Shown here: one piece after another, positions 1 through 6,869 of the stretch
Position numbering within the stretch: the stretch's first letter is position 1
Layout of the letters: each line of letters opens with the position of its first letter
From: JBBSBY01 sp038205805
GTDB lineage: Bacteria; Desulfobacterota; Desulfomonilia; Desulfomonilales; Desulfomonilaceae
Length of the DNA stretch: 8,733 bases
NCBI GenBank assembly: GCA_038205805.1
Contig: JBBRBO010000148.1
Location: forward strand, 1-8,733
Direction: 5' to 3'
Program-made: the position numbers and the translations under genes
The notes under the pieces: generated by a model
The model's database searches: none
What the model was told of the DNA's origin: nothing
The model's input: the letters and a program-made list of their open reading frames with translations, nothing else

Positions 1-150
1 CTGATTTATTTGGGAATATACCACCAAACGGCTGTGCAATGCAAGAACTAAATGCGCTAAATCACATAATATCAGGATGTTGAGCAAATCTAATGTCCCT
101 AAAATTGCGCCCGACCAGATTAAGTCCGACAGCCTCCTAGGCTCAATCAC

Positions 151-693
151 TCATGCGGGCGATTGCCCATATATCTCGAAATGAAATCTTCCCAGGTAAT
201 CTCTTAGTCCGGCCATATTCCCTTCGTCAAGGTCAGGACAGTCTTCAGGACCTTTTATTCCTTGAACCGCTTTAAGAGCAAAAACGGTACAGGTAGGCTC
301 ATCACATTTGCCACAGTTCGTTTTCGGCAAGAGCTTCAAAATCTCGAGCCACTGAGGTGTAGGCGCGGCGTCAAATGTAGGATTAATCTCCTCTCGTTTG
401 TCCCACGCTTCGTTGATTTCCTTTTTCAGCCATTGAAGTATTTTCTCGGCTTCCGCATCATCCTTGAGAGCATTAATAAAAATTTCTCTCGCATGAAGCG
501 TTATAAGTTTCCCGTGAATTCTAAGGGTCAGCGCAGGTGGAGACTCTACGTAATCGGCCCCGCCCAATGCAGTATTGAGGTAGGGCAGGGCCTCCGAGAT
601 ATCCTGTTCCAAACGTGCGACACAATGTACGGATTCAAAGTTCGGGTTACATTTCGGTCGGAATAGTTCCTTGGTGAATCCCTGGAGCAGCAT
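151..693 (-). CDS. Fes-domain [4Fe-4S] protein, small cytoplasmic
   Basis: A 180-residue protein with no signal peptide or membrane segment. Its C-terminal third carries a Fes-type iron-sulfur motif: Cys127-x2-Cys130-x4-Cys135 after LLPKTN, then Cys152 in EDCPDL. This four-Cys spacing is that of the small [4Fe-4S] domain also found in the corrinoid Fe-S protein of the acetyl-CoA pathway and in RnfB. The N-terminal 110 residues are conserved in a deltaproteobacterial family that I recognise only as (Fe-S)-binding protein. A plausible role is electron transfer, but the partner is unknown. The ATG at 693 has a strong ribosome binding site (GGAGAGAGG, about 7 bases upstream). It starts 33 bases after the cytochrome stop, so the two are probably cotranscribed. 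The TGA stop at 151-153 falls where family members normally end. Cys20 and Cys24... near the N-terminus (in RPKCNPNF and SVHCVARL) are outside the cluster motif. Confidence 0.85.
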   Translation of the reverse strand: MLLQGFTKELFRPKCNPNFESVHCVARLEQDISEALPYLNTALGGADYVESPPALTLRIHGKLITLHAREIFINALKDDAEAEKILQWLKKEINEAWDKREEINPTFDAAPTPQWLEILKLLPKTNCGKCDEPTCTVFALKAVQGIKGPEDCPDLDEGNMAGLRDYLGRFHFEIYGQSPA

Positions 694-726
694 GGTATTA
701 CCTCTCTCCGAATTGTAAACGACTAT

Positions 727-1938
727 CTACTTATCGAGCCCTACTCTTCTCGTTATGGTATGAATCGGATAGCTCGTGCCGGGCCGAGGCCGATAACTAA
801 GGTTGACTTCGATAACGGCGTCTCTGACGTCCGGCGGTAACGGGATTTCAAAAGTCTCTTCCTTGGGCGCGAATGGTTGAATACTCGTATCTCGTATGAA
901 CCCCAGCTTGTTTTCCGGTCCCAAAACCATATGTGTAGATCGAGAATCAGTTGCCTGACTGGTGTAAATTCTCGATGTTTGGAATATCTTCTTCCCACTT
1001 GCTTCATTGGCGGTCACATCCAGGACCACCTGAGTCTTGGAGGGTCAACCATCCGGGATGCGATGTCCTGCCTTACTTCTGATGTTTGTTTTGAGCGCTA
1101 TAACGGGAAGAGGTTTTCCCTCGGCGGGCTGGAAGGTATACGCAAGTGCTTGAACATCCATGGGCAATGATTCCCTCAATCGAGCGGATACATCATCCCG
1201 GTTGTTGAAATCCGGAGGCATATAGTGATTGCCGTCTTTCATATGGCATTCTTGGCAGGTCTTTGTACCGCCCGCCGGAATGTACGCATGAAGATAGCTC
1301 CCGTAGAGTGTGGCGCATTGTACAGGCATATCGGGAGAATCGAGGACAGGTCCCAATCCGTGGCATTGTCCGCAGAGCAACGAGTTTTTGAGTAAGTGGC
1401 TTTTCTTCACCGGGCGATCCTTATGGTCCGGTATGTCTTTATTCCCATACAGCACCGCCCTCTCGGGTCGCCCATGCACTATGGCCTTATCGTTGTGGCA
1501 CACTAAGCAGCCTATGTTGAGCTTACCTACCATATCTTTGTTGTTCTTGAGCGAAGCGACGGCAATCGCTCGCACTACTTCGTCGGTCGCATATTTGGCT
1601 TGGGGAAAATGGCATTTGAAACACGGAAAATCGTTCTTAACGAGCTGTTCCGGCGGAACTCCCGGTTTGGCGATCCTTTTCAAGATCGAGGTCAGCAACA
1701 TTTGATCATCTATACCCATCAAGGATCTCGAATGATGCGATTTCTCCCATTGCTTATAGATTTTCTCGTGACATTCCTTACAACTGGACGAATCGAACAT
1801 TTGTATCAGTTCATCCAGAGTGCCGATCTGAACCGCGGGATCTCCGTAAGCGTGTAGGGAGCAACAAAAGAAAAAAAATACTAGGAAGGGGACAAGCAGA
1901 TTTCCTGGTTTTTCACTCCCAGGAGGCGGCGACTTCAT
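727..1938 (-). CDS. extKL: Five-haem cytochrome c, selenocysteine-containing (ExtKL-like), UGA at 1045-1047 read as Sec
   Basis: The periplasmic multihaem cytochrome is one gene interrupted by a single in-frame TGA. I chose the ATG at 1938 because it has an AGAGGA site about 6 bases upstream and begins a Sec-type signal peptide (hydrophobic LLVPFLVFFFFCC, residues 14-26). An in-frame ATG at 2019 adds 27 unlikely residues. Five CxxCH motifs are visible at Cys53, Cys106, Cys144, Cys189 and Cys228 (CKECH, CFKCH, CLVCH, CGQCH, CQECH). After the haem region comes TNIRSKAGHRIPDG, then TGA as residue 298, then PSKTQVVLDV and a beta-rich domain to residue 403 (TAG at 727). The frame is identical before and after the TGA, and a SECIS-like hairpin follows. 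I recall the family as ExtKL, annotated elsewhere as a (seleno)protein or split into two genes, and linked to selenite/tellurite reduction and extracellular electron transfer. The substrate is inferred. The alternative is a nonsense mutation giving a truncated 297-residue pentahaem protein, which I consider less likely. The Fes-domain gene follows closely. Confidence 0.85.
1015..1047 (-). promoter_or_regulatory. Selenocysteine UGA plus bacterial SECIS-like hairpin
   Basis: Read on the minus strand, the UGA occupies 1047-1045. Numbering the bases after it as +1 onward, the core stem is CAGG (+13 to +16) pairing with CCUG (+21 to +24), closed by the loop UGGU. Below it U12 is bulged and C11 pairs with G25. 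An imperfect lower stem continues with G9-U27, A7-U29 and C6-G30. Bacterial SECIS elements recognised by SelB need a bulged U in the stem and a G in the first two loop positions, about 15-20 bases after UGA. In E. coli fdhF the GGUC loop lies at +19 to +22; here GGU lies at +18 to +20. The fold was drawn by hand and no energy was calculated. selA, selB and selC are not in this window. Confidence 0.72.
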
Positions 1939-1961
1939 GATGTTTCCTCTTTTTTCCACAA

Positions 1962-1991
1962 GATATAAATCCGTTTGCCCAGAATATCCAA
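1962..1991 (-). promoter_or_regulatory. Weak sigma70-like promoter candidate for the cytochrome gene
   Basis: On the minus strand TTGGAT (1991-1986) and TATATC (1967-1962) are separated by 18 bases. Each matches its consensus at 4 of 6 positions. The -10 box lies about 24 bases upstream of the chosen ATG at 1938, leaving just enough room for a short leader with the AGAGGA ribosome binding site. The 285-base gap upstream of the cytochrome gene makes a local promoter plausible, but matches of this quality also arise by chance. Confidence 0.22.
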
Positions 1992-2123
1992 GATGATCAA
2001 CATCTGGTTGAGAGTTCACTCATAACAGTCGGATCAAAATCAGATTTGATACCACGGCGTAGTCCAGCCGTGCTCCATCGTAGATGCGTCATATGCGAAC
2101 CCATTGTTGGTGTCCGCTGCGAT

Positions 2124-2148
2124 CGGCGGTCTGGTCAACAGACCGCCG
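2124..2148. repeat. Perfect inverted repeat, 10-bp stem and 5-base loop
   Basis: CGGCGGTCTG at 2124-2133 is followed by the loop GTCAA (2134-2138) and then the exact reverse complement CAGACCGCCG (2139-2148). It is the strongest hairpin I can see in a gap. It lies 76 bases after the restored stop of the transporter gene (2224) and about 190 bases before the cytochrome start, in the direction of transcription. No T-run follows on either strand, so it is not a standard intrinsic terminator. It could stabilise the transporter mRNA 3' end, act as a non-canonical terminator, or be an operator or a dispersed repeat copy. Confidence 0.55.
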
Positions 2149-2223
2149 TCATGGCCGATTCAGCTTATCTTAATATATGTGTCGCTATTAATCTTTCCAT
2201 TATTTTAGCCCACCCGGAAAATT

Positions 2224-3524
2224 TCATCCACGCGAAAAACCACCCATTAAATACGCATAAGTAGTTAGCCAGTTAGACAGAATCACCGCTAGCGCAAAAA
2301 TAAGACTACCGATGCTCATCAACGCCAGTCCGCTGAGGATATGGCTATCACACATGCGGTGGCCAACCAGGCCCCTGAGCCGACCAGTAATCCACCCAAA
2401 AAGGCTATGATTGTTTCTTCAGGCGGTTTTGGTCGAAGCTTGAAATTACCTCGCATCTTTGCCGAGGCATAGGATCCTATGACCACGAATACAACCAAAA
2501 AGACAAGCCACCATACAACTTTCGGCGCTTTAAATGGCTTCGCAGGCTGGGATACCGCTGGTTTCGCTTGAGAGACGGACTGCTGGGGACCAACTTTTGG
2601 GTCGGGCTTTGTTTTGGTCCACACGGATGTCACGGGCCATTCCGTGGCTAAGGTTTGTACAAATAGCACCCCGTGAGTAACGCCCAGTGGGTAATTGCGT
2701 CCGCTTGCCGCTGAAGACGTGTACGCCACCAGCGCTAGGAGACCTATTGCGACGCCTGACTGCCAAGGTTTCCACCCCTTCGTAAAGATACGTTCCGCAA
2801 CCGGTAATTCTTGCGATGACTTAGCGGTTTTGGGTACATTCGGGTTTGACTTCCTCATCCAAAATATTCCTACCACAAGGGTAACGGCGGAAATGAGTAT
2901 GGCCAAGGTCCAGTAAGGAAGACCGGTCAGAGATGAAAGCGTCACAGGGCCACCGTTCGAAGCCTTTATAACATACGAACTCAGGGTTTTGTTAAAGCCG
3001 GCAAGCGGGCCATAGGCTACGGCGGCCATTCCAATCGGCATACCGGCTAGGGCAGCCATGGAGTTCAGGTTCCCCTGACCCGCCTTGAACAAGCAGCCGC
3101 TTACGCAACCGCCGGCCAGCACGGTTCCGATACCGAATATGACTCCGCCCACTAAATAGCTGACCCAAAGCAAGGGTTTTGGACTGAGCGTGATCAGGCC
3201 CGTTGCCGCGCCTATGGCGAAAACGACCATACTTGTAGCGATTGCAACCCACAATCCCCATACCTTCGCGGTGTCTTTCATTATTATAATTTCACTAAAC
3301 GCAGAGGCGCCGCAGAGATCGGAGCGTTCCATGAAAAACCCAAAAAGGAACCCAATGGGAATTGCCGTAAGCGCCCATAACCCCGTGGCGGCTGCGAACA
3401 GCGTCACGATGGTTGAAACGAGTATCGCCGTCACGATAATCATGTTGCGTGGATTACCTGTTTTGGCCGACACGTTTATTTCTCGATAAGGGCTCGATGT
3501 AACATTATTCACTATTTCGGGCAT
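2224..3524 (-). CDS. YeeE/YedE-family transporter (thiosulfate/sulfur- or selenium-compound uptake type), frameshifted near the 3' end
   Basis: A polytopic inner-membrane protein with two Sulf_transp-type halves. Family members import thiosulfate (TsuA), and YedE relatives are linked to selenium metabolism; the substrate here is unknown. Conserved Cys motifs are ERSDLCGASAF (Cys71), GGCVSGCLFKAGQGN (Cys140 and Cys144) and ATACVI (Cys391). Helices span roughly 29-50, 54-66, 90-112, 118-138, 155-173, 204-223, 257-270, 336-352 and 373-393. A Lys/Pro/Gln-rich loop (about 303-335) separates the last helices. As written, the frame ends at TGATGA (2316-2321) after an atypical tail, AISSADWR. One missing base near 2344-2345 would restore GHILSGLALMS and a final helix ending NWLTTYAYLMGGFSRG, with stop TGA at 2224-2226, about 433 residues in all. 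Either a recent mutation or a sequencing/assembly error could explain this. The ATG at 3524 has a strong AGGAGAGG site. The gene lies 181 bases after the rhodanese stop. Confidence 0.85.
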
Positions 3525-3705
3525 TTAACCTCTCCTCAATCCTCTTTGCCGACGCAACGCTAACCTACATATGATCGGGTCTTGATCATCAGAAACGGAG
3601 CGCCGACAGTTTTGTATTTGGCGATCGCATGAATAGTCGTCATGTGGTCCACTGACCCAGCGGGGCTTAGCGCCTGAATCCATGGCCGGATAGCCCGATC
3701 GGTCC

Positions 3706-4722
3706 TTAGCACCCCTCCGAAGGCGCCCTGGGAGCAGATGCGGGGGGAGCCGCCTTGCCGGATGTTTTTGTCACATCGCTCGGCCTGTCGGATTCGGGAG
3801 CGCCCTCGACAGGATAATCTTTTCGGCTCCACTCGATCCATCCTCCGTCATACACAGCGGGTTTCGGATAGTCGAGCAGGCGCGCTGCGAAATAGAGTAC
3901 TGTGCCGAAACAGCCACTCACGCAGGAAAACACCGTGTGCTTATCCGGAGTAATGCCCTTAGATTCGAATATCGTCTTGATCTCTTGGGCTGATTTGAAC
4001 TCCTTGTAGGTCTCTCCCGTCAGAACGTTAGTGAAAAAGAGGCCTACGGCATCGGGGATGCGTCCAATTTTATCAGAGGCGCGACTCATCTTCGTTCCCG
4101 CGTATTCGTCGGGTCTCCTGGAATCCGCGACCACTATGTCCAGTTCTTTCAATTTTCCCATATATCCGGCGAGTTCATCACCGGTCATTAGGCGTTCGCG
4201 ATTGAGATGTACAGGATACGATGTTTTATCAAAGTGAGGCGCCTCAGAGGTCATAGGTCTGTTTTCGGCTATCCACTTGTCGATCCCGCCATCGAGGACC
4301 GAGACTTTTTTGTGTCCCAAGAGATCCAACGCCCAGAACACCCTCGTTGCCGCAGGAAAACGATCCGACCGGCTCACAAGCACCACGTGATGGTCAGGCG
4401 AAATACCGTTCTCTTCGAGATACCGTATCAAGTCTTTGACCACTAACATCTCTTGAATCCCAAGTCTCGTCCCCTTGATCGCCTCGGTCGGCATTCGTAT
4501 GGAATCGGGGATATGAGCTTTTGCGTAGAATTTTTCTCCCGGCTCGACGTCTTGGCGGTCGAGGATGCGAATATTGGGGTCTCCCAGGTTGTCCTGTAAC
4601 CATTGAGTTAACACGAGAATTTCCGGGTTCGGGTAACCTCCATTTTCAATAGCTTGTGCCGGCAGTATCATAAGCCAGCCGATCACAAGCATCGAGCACG
4701 CCGAAAGAGTTGTTTTTTTCAT
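3706..4722 (-). CDS. Exported tandem-domain rhodanese (sulfurtransferase)
   Basis: A 338-residue protein with two rhodanese domains, probably periplasmic. The start at 4722 gives MKKTT followed by a hydrophobic stretch (about residues 10-20) and a likely signal peptidase I site after LPAQA (residue 24). A GGGAG site sits 11 bases upstream. An in-frame ATG at 4749 would only add nine residues before the signal. The N-terminal domain (about 35-155) keeps the fold signature LLGHKKVSVLDGG but has Ser/Arg in the loop where a catalytic Cys would be, as is usual for the inactive half. The C-terminal domain (about 180-305) has the active-site loop SCVSGCFG with Cys267 as the expected persulfide Cys, a second Cys at 271, and then VYDGGWIEW. 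A Pro/Ala-rich tail ends in Cys338. Known activity is transfer of sulfane sulfur, for example from thiosulfate to a thiophilic acceptor; some rhodaneses also handle selenium. It precedes the YeeE/YedE-type gene. ExtH of Geobacter-type operons is also rhodanese-like, but I cannot establish orthology. Confidence 0.85.
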   Translation of the reverse strand: MKKTTLSACSMLVIGWLMILPAQAIENGGYPNPEILVLTQWLQDNLGDPNIRILDRQDVEPGEKFYAKAHIPDSIRMPTEAIKGTRLGIQEMLVVKDLIRYLEENGISPDHHVVLVSRSDRFPAATRVFWALDLLGHKKVSVLDGGIDKWIAENRPMTSEAPHFDKTSYPVHLNRERLMTGDELAGYMGKLKELDIVVADSRRPDEYAGTKMSRASDKIGRIPDAVGLFFTNVLTGETYKEFKSAQEIKTIFESKGITPDKHTVFSCVSGCFGTVLYFAARLLDYPKPAVYDGGWIEWSRKDYPVEGAPESDRPSDVTKTSGKAAPPASAPRAPSEGC

Positions 4723-4832
4723 AGTAACTATGGCTCCCGTGATTTCCATAACGCTTCACCCGATCCACATAGGGTAGCTCCCGCGTGGAAATAGAAAGGA
4801 ATCCCTCAGCCCCATTTGAGCAGGGCGGGAGT

Positions 4833-4846
4833 TCTCGGATCCGAGA
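4833..4846. promoter_or_regulatory. 14-bp perfect palindrome upstream of the rhodanese gene, possible operator
   Basis: TCTCGGATCCGAGA is self-complementary over all 14 positions. It lies 111 bases upstream of the rhodanese start (4722) and about 95 bases after the preceding gene's stop, in the only gap before the rhodanese-transporter-cytochrome run. Its size and position would suit a dimeric repressor site. No second copy was noticed elsewhere in the window, and no regulator gene is present. Confidence 0.3.
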
Positions 4847-4939
4847 TGTGGAAATCACAAAATATTAGATTGTTACAGTTTGGGCGCAGCAATAGGCTGC
4901 CGTAGTGCAAACTTCTTTAGGTTTACATGAGCGGAAGTT

Positions 4940-5404
4940 TCAGATCAAAAGTACGCAGGTAATAGAGAGAGGAGTAGATGAATGCGACGGATTGTCTCGG
5001 TTCGAGTCGGTCAGTGGTGATGCGCAACTGAAAGCAAAACACTGATCCATCAAACAAGGAGAAGTCGCAGAATCATGAGAGACGGATCTAAATTGGCGTT
5101 GAGTTTCGTGGAACTGATACACAGGATTTGATGTGAGTGTCACACGTGGGATGGTCGGACACTTCTTCTTACAACTACAAGGGAGAGTTCCACCGCCGCT
5201 TTCGGAATTATTCCAAACGCTGGCGTAAGCCCCTCCATGAGGATTGTTCGTTTCAAAGATGGCCGTTTGAGCGTTGAGCAGGGAAAATAAAGTATGAGTG
5301 TACTGGCGAACGCAGAAGAGTCCCGTTCCGGTAAAAAGCTGACAAAGGAGAACAAGAGTCATGATGGAAGCCGCTCGGTTGCTATATGCGCCGCTCTTTT
5401 TCAT
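4940..5404 (-). CDS. Small Cys-rich exported or membrane-anchored protein, function unknown
   Basis: A 154-residue ORF that I do not recognise. It begins MKKSGAYSNR and has a hydrophobic segment (about residues 13-31, SIMTLVLLCQLFTGTGLF), which suggests a signal peptide or membrane anchor. The rest is polar and Ser/Thr-rich with nine Cys in total, including a compact Cys76-x-Cys78-x3-Cys82-Pro group and Cys117, Cys122, Cys127 and Cys150. It ends LSITCVLLI. The Cys group could bind metal or form disulfides; this is a guess. AGAGGG lies close upstream of the ATG at 5404 (spacing about 3 bases). The base composition is more AT-rich than the flanking genes. Gaps of 185 bases (after the protease) and 217 bases (before the rhodanese) surround it. 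The ORF is supported by length, the start region and the N-terminal character, but not by a family match. Confidence 0.5.
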   Translation of the reverse strand: MKKSGAYSNRAASIMTLVLLCQLFTGTGLFCVRQYTHTLFSLLNAQTAIFETNNPHGGAYASVWNNSESGGGTLPCSCKKKCPTIPRVTLTSNPVYQFHETQRQFRSVSHDSATSPCLMDQCFAFSCASPLTDSNRDNPSHSSTPLSITCVLLI

Positions 5405-5589
5405 CTTCCCTCTACTCTCAGATCGGTAAAGTCCAGGAATAGTTCATTATTATGCCGGAGACGAACATCATTTTGAACGGCGTATGGTCGAGCGCCGACA
5501 AGTCTCCCGTGATTGAGGCCTTCATTACCACGAAGCAGCAATACTGTCAACTTGCGTTCGCAACCTTTTTGCCTTCTTCTTGCAGAGCC

Positions 5590-6552
5590 TTAATACTCAC
5601 TTCGGAGACGCCGAATCGAACGGGCGGGAGCGGGCTTGGTAGCCTGTTCCTTTACGGACTCTTTCGGCTTGTCTTTTTTGAGTCGTGGAGCTGAAGGCTT
5701 TTTGGCTTCAGCGGAGGCTACTCGGCCTGAGGCTATGGCGTTCACCATTTTACGAATCGCATTACTTGGGATGGCGAAGCCTATTCCCACATTGCCGCCG
5801 CTCTTGGAAAGAATGGCGGTGTTCACGCCTACGACTTCGCCTTCGAGATTCACCAACGGGCCTCCGGAATTGCCGGGGTTAATGGCCGCGTCCGTTTGGA
5901 TGAAGTCCTCGTAATCGAGTATGCCCATGTGGTTACGCCCGGTAGCGCTCACGATACCCGCCGTGACCGTTCGCATGAGACCAAAGGGATTGCCGATAGC
6001 CAGAACCCAATCACCGACCTGTAGAGTCGTCGAATCTCCCAGTTTGACGTACGGCAGATTCTTCCCCTGAATCTTGAGGATCGCTATGTCCGTTTTGGGG
6101 TCCTCGGCCAAGACCTTCGCCTTGTACTTTCTCTCGGATTCCATGGTAACGGTCACTTCATCAGCGCCTCGAATTACGTGGCGATTGGTGACCACATAGC
6201 CGCGCGGGTCCACGATAAAACCCGAACCCATGCCCAATTGGCGGCTGCGAGGGTTCATTTGCGGCGCCCCGAAAAAGCGTCGCAGGAAGTCGTCTCCAAA
6301 GAATTCGCGAAAAGGATGATTTTCCAGAAGCGGGTCAAGATCCGGAGCCTCTCGTTGCGCCAAGAACGTCTTGACCGAAGAGACATTTACCACTGCGGGC
6401 TTGATGCTTTTCGCCGTGGTGCGGAAGGCTTCCTGGAATTCCTTGGCGCCCTTGCTGAGTTCCGCATGGGTCGGCGAGGCCCACACGCCGGCGCACATAA
6501 CAAGAGCAGAGACCAACAAGGGAGACACTAAACGCCTGAGTGTTCGTTTCAT
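5590..6552 (-). CDS. HtrA/DegP-type periplasmic serine protease lacking a PDZ domain
   Basis: A 320-residue trypsin-like protease of the envelope stress and protein quality-control family. The start at 6552 gives MKRTLRRLVSPLLVSALVMCAGVWASPTHA, a clear signal peptide with cleavage expected after residue 30; the in-frame ATG at 6669 would place 39 extra residues before it. A weak GGA site is present upstream. The catalytic triad is intact: His125 in TNRHVI, Asp155 in DPKTDIAIL and Ser229 in NPGNSGGPLV. An HtrA-type acidic/Phe-rich segment (about 70-95) precedes the protease core. After the core (ending about residue 275) the usual RGYLGV-PDZ region is absent. Instead there is a Lys/Pro/Ala-rich basic tail ending RRLRSEY. 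No PDZ-like sequence follows in any minus-strand frame before 5404, so this appears to be a genuine short form and not a frameshift. It lies between carB and the small Cys-rich gene and is probably transcribed separately from carB. Confidence 0.9.
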   Translation of the reverse strand: MKRTLRRLVSPLLVSALVMCAGVWASPTHAELSKGAKEFQEAFRTTAKSIKPAVVNVSSVKTFLAQREAPDLDPLLENHPFREFFGDDFLRRFFGAPQMNPRSRQLGMGSGFIVDPRGYVVTNRHVIRGADEVTVTMESERKYKAKVLAEDPKTDIAILKIQGKNLPYVKLGDSTTLQVGDWVLAIGNPFGLMRTVTAGIVSATGRNHMGILDYEDFIQTDAAINPGNSGGPLVNLEGEVVGVNTAILSKSGGNVGIGFAIPSNAIRKMVNAIASGRVASAEAKKPSAPRLKKDKPKESVKEQATKPAPARSIRRLRSEY

Positions 6553-6869
6553 ATGTATTTCCGTCGGCTTATTACATCGGACTGATCGGACCGGACTAAC
6601 GCCGTCCCATCGTGAATATGTGGGATGAGCGATGATTCGCATCCACATGTGCCTCATGGAGTTAGTCAAGTGTACGTGAGCGGGGTTCCCAAAACGTGTT
6701 GCAGAGGGTCTGATTAGCCCTCATTCCGCGTGCGTTCCCGGCAACGGGCATTCCTTGAATGAGCCACCGCCGCGGACGTATAGCTACTCGCGAGGAAAGA
6801 GGTGATGTGTAGGAAATACCCTCTTGGCCAAAGCTTCACCAAGCTCACTCTTCGAAAGCCAAAACCGTA
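6553..6869. other. 317-base intergenic region between carB and the HtrA-type gene
   Basis: No gene or clear intrinsic terminator is visible. The region contains an imperfect inverted repeat (6618-6648) and a small hairpin with a GCAA tetraloop (CCCG 6737-6740, CGGG 6745-6748). The small hairpin is flanked at a distance by TCATTC (6721-6726) and GAATGA (6757-6762), which could form a larger interrupted stem. No T-run follows. The promoter for the protease gene should lie here, but I cannot pick out a convincing -35/-10 pair. Confidence 0.5.
6618..6648 (-). repeat. Imperfect inverted repeat in the leader of the protease gene
   Basis: ATGTGGGATG (6618-6627) pairs with CATCCACAT (6640-6648) over nine base pairs with a single bulged G and a 12-base loop. 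It lies 66 to 96 bases upstream of the protease ATG. It could be a leader hairpin or a regulator site; no T-run follows. Confidence 0.3.

Noticed and set aside
1..153. The frame stays open for 50 codons past the TGA stop of the Fes-domain protein to the window edge, with a short AGCCT/AGGCT hairpin after the TGA, which might suggest a second selenocysteine gene.
   Set aside because: The Fes family normally ends near this TGA, the continuation is AT-rich with no family resemblance, and the hairpin has a 3-base loop at the wrong distance and lacks a bulged U. A 50-codon open run is not rare by chance.
3571..3589. ATGATC/GATCAT inverted repeat between the rhodanese and transporter genes as a terminator.
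   Set aside because: Only six mostly A/T pairs with a 7-base loop and no following T-run; too weak to call.
3560..3841. Minus-strand 93-residue ORF overlapping the 3' end of the rhodanese and running into the gap before the transporter.
   Set aside because: Its first half is an out-of-frame shadow of the rhodanese tail, the rest has no recognisable motif, and no ribosome binding site marks an internal start.
5404..5592. The frame after the protease TAA stays open for about 60 codons and ends in an ATGA overlap with the start of the small Cys-rich gene, suggesting a translationally coupled small gene.
   Set aside because: No ATG or GTG with a ribosome binding site was found, only a TTG without one, and the sequence is rich in Arg/Asn with no recognisable pattern. 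The overlap is probably coincidence.
5452..6628. Several plus-strand ORFs of 60-117 residues antisense to the protease gene.
   Set aside because: They mirror codons of a well-supported protease gene, have Arg/Ser-rich shadow composition and show no family features.
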